Origin: an uncultured Bacilli bacterium
GTDB lineage: Bacteria > Bacillota_I > Bacilli_A > RF39 > UBA660
NCBI GenBank assembly: GCA_947584955.1
Contig: CANPWS010000010.1
Location: 1-15,307 of the forward strand
Direction: 5' to 3'
Length of the DNA: 15,307 nt
How positions within the stretch are numbered: the stretch's first letter is position 1; every line of letters begins with the position of its first letter. Both the position numbers and the translations under genes were made by a program. The notes beneath the pieces are model-generated. The model ran no database searches and was not told the origin of the DNA. It saw only the letters and a program-made list of their open reading frames with translations. Below are positions 15,030-15,307 of the stretch, one piece after another.

Positions 15030-15307
15030 CTAGTCACCATAATATCCATAATAATAAGAATTGTTTGATTTCTTAACCTTATTTAAAATAACACCAGTTA
15101 TTTTAGCATTAGCTTTTTCAAAAGACTTTTTAACTTCACCTAAATCATCGACTTTGGTTTTTCCATATGAAACTACTACAATATTAATATCACTATAACG
15201 AGTCATAACTAAAGTATCGCTTAATCCTAGAACTGGTGGACAATCCAAAATAACTACGTCATATATTTTCTTTAAAGCCTCAATTAATTCTTTATTTTTA
15301 GTTGCAC
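15030..15307 (-). CDS. cpsD: CpsD/CapB-type bacterial tyrosine kinase, C-terminal part
   Basis: Only the last 91 or so residues are present; the gene runs off the right edge. The visible part contains the P-loop-kinase Walker B block IYDVVILDCPPVLGLSD, VVVSYGKTKVDD, ITGVILNKVKK, and then the tyrosine cluster SYYYGYYGD at the very C-terminus, the autophosphorylation tail of capsule BY-kinases. The Walker A motifs must lie upstream, outside the window. The frame is open through the window edge, so an internal TTG at 15248 is not the real start. The kinase works with the adjacent CpsB phosphatase. The TAG stop abuts the CpsB start directly, an unusually tight join that ties their expression together. 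Confidence 0.93.
   Translation of the reverse strand, partial: ATKNKELIEALKKIYDVVILDCPPVLGLSDTLVMTRYSDINIVVVSYGKTKVDDLGEVKKSFEKANAKITGVILNKVKKSNNSYYYGYYGD

Noticed and set aside
1..15307. tRNA, rRNA, CRISPR arrays, riboswitches, insertion sequences or attachment sites
   Set aside because: I saw no transposase-like product, repeated spacer pattern, cloverleaf or terminal inverted repeats. The whole window is accounted for by the capsule locus.

Overview
This is a 15.3 kb, very AT-rich window (about one quarter G+C, judged by eye). Every convincing gene lies on the minus strand, so transcription runs from the right edge to the left. Strong AGGAGG-type ribosome binding sites, heavy Lys/Ile/Asn use, TGA used as a stop and TGG for Trp, and a CpsB/CpsD phosphoregulatory pair all point to a low-G+C Bacillota (Firmicutes) using the standard bacterial code. 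It is probably a gut or host-associated lineage; the species cannot be named.

The window is most of a Wzx/Wzy-type capsule or exopolysaccharide locus. In order of transcription it holds: the C-terminal end of a CpsD/CapB-type tyrosine kinase (15307-15030); a CpsB-type PHP phosphatase (15029-14298); a 30-codon orphan reading frame in the slot where an initiating sugar-phosphate transferase often sits (14288-14196); a membrane GT2 glycosyltransferase (14171-13017); a GT4 glycosyltransferase (12986-11937); a D-glucuronyl C5-epimerase-family protein (11937-11038); a second GT4 (11030-9936); an EpsG/Wzy-type polymerase (9920-8769); a UDP-glucose 6-dehydrogenase with its own promoter (8672-7506); a third GT4 with its own promoter (7401-6235); a polysaccharide pyruvyl transferase-family protein (6207-5122); an F420-hydrogenase-beta-like iron-sulfur protein (5129-3900); a Wzx flippase (3895-2465); a sugar-transfer-associated ATP-grasp protein (2356-1199); a UDP-glucuronate 4-epimerase-like enzyme (1202-243); and the start of a further gene running off the left edge (199-1).

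The genes fit one model. The dehydrogenase makes UDP-GlcA and the 4-epimerase could turn part of it into UDP-GalA. Four glycosyltransferases extend a lipid-linked repeat, and the C5-epimerase could convert GlcA to iduronic acid. Pyruvyl transferase and ATP-grasp enzymes would decorate it, and Wzx and EpsG export and polymerise it under CpsB/CpsD control. No initiating phosphoglycosyl transferase is visible in the window.

Two points stand out. First, the left-edge gene has a near-perfect ribosome binding site and a run of 11 G residues at codons 12-15. As given, it is out of frame and stops after 22 codons. With 9 or 12 G residues it would read openly to the window edge, the classic layout of a phase-variable (slipped-strand) switch. 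Second, a glucuronyl C5-epimerase homologue without a signal peptide sits in a Wzy-type locus, suggesting an iduronate-containing, glycosaminoglycan-like surface polymer epimerised before export.
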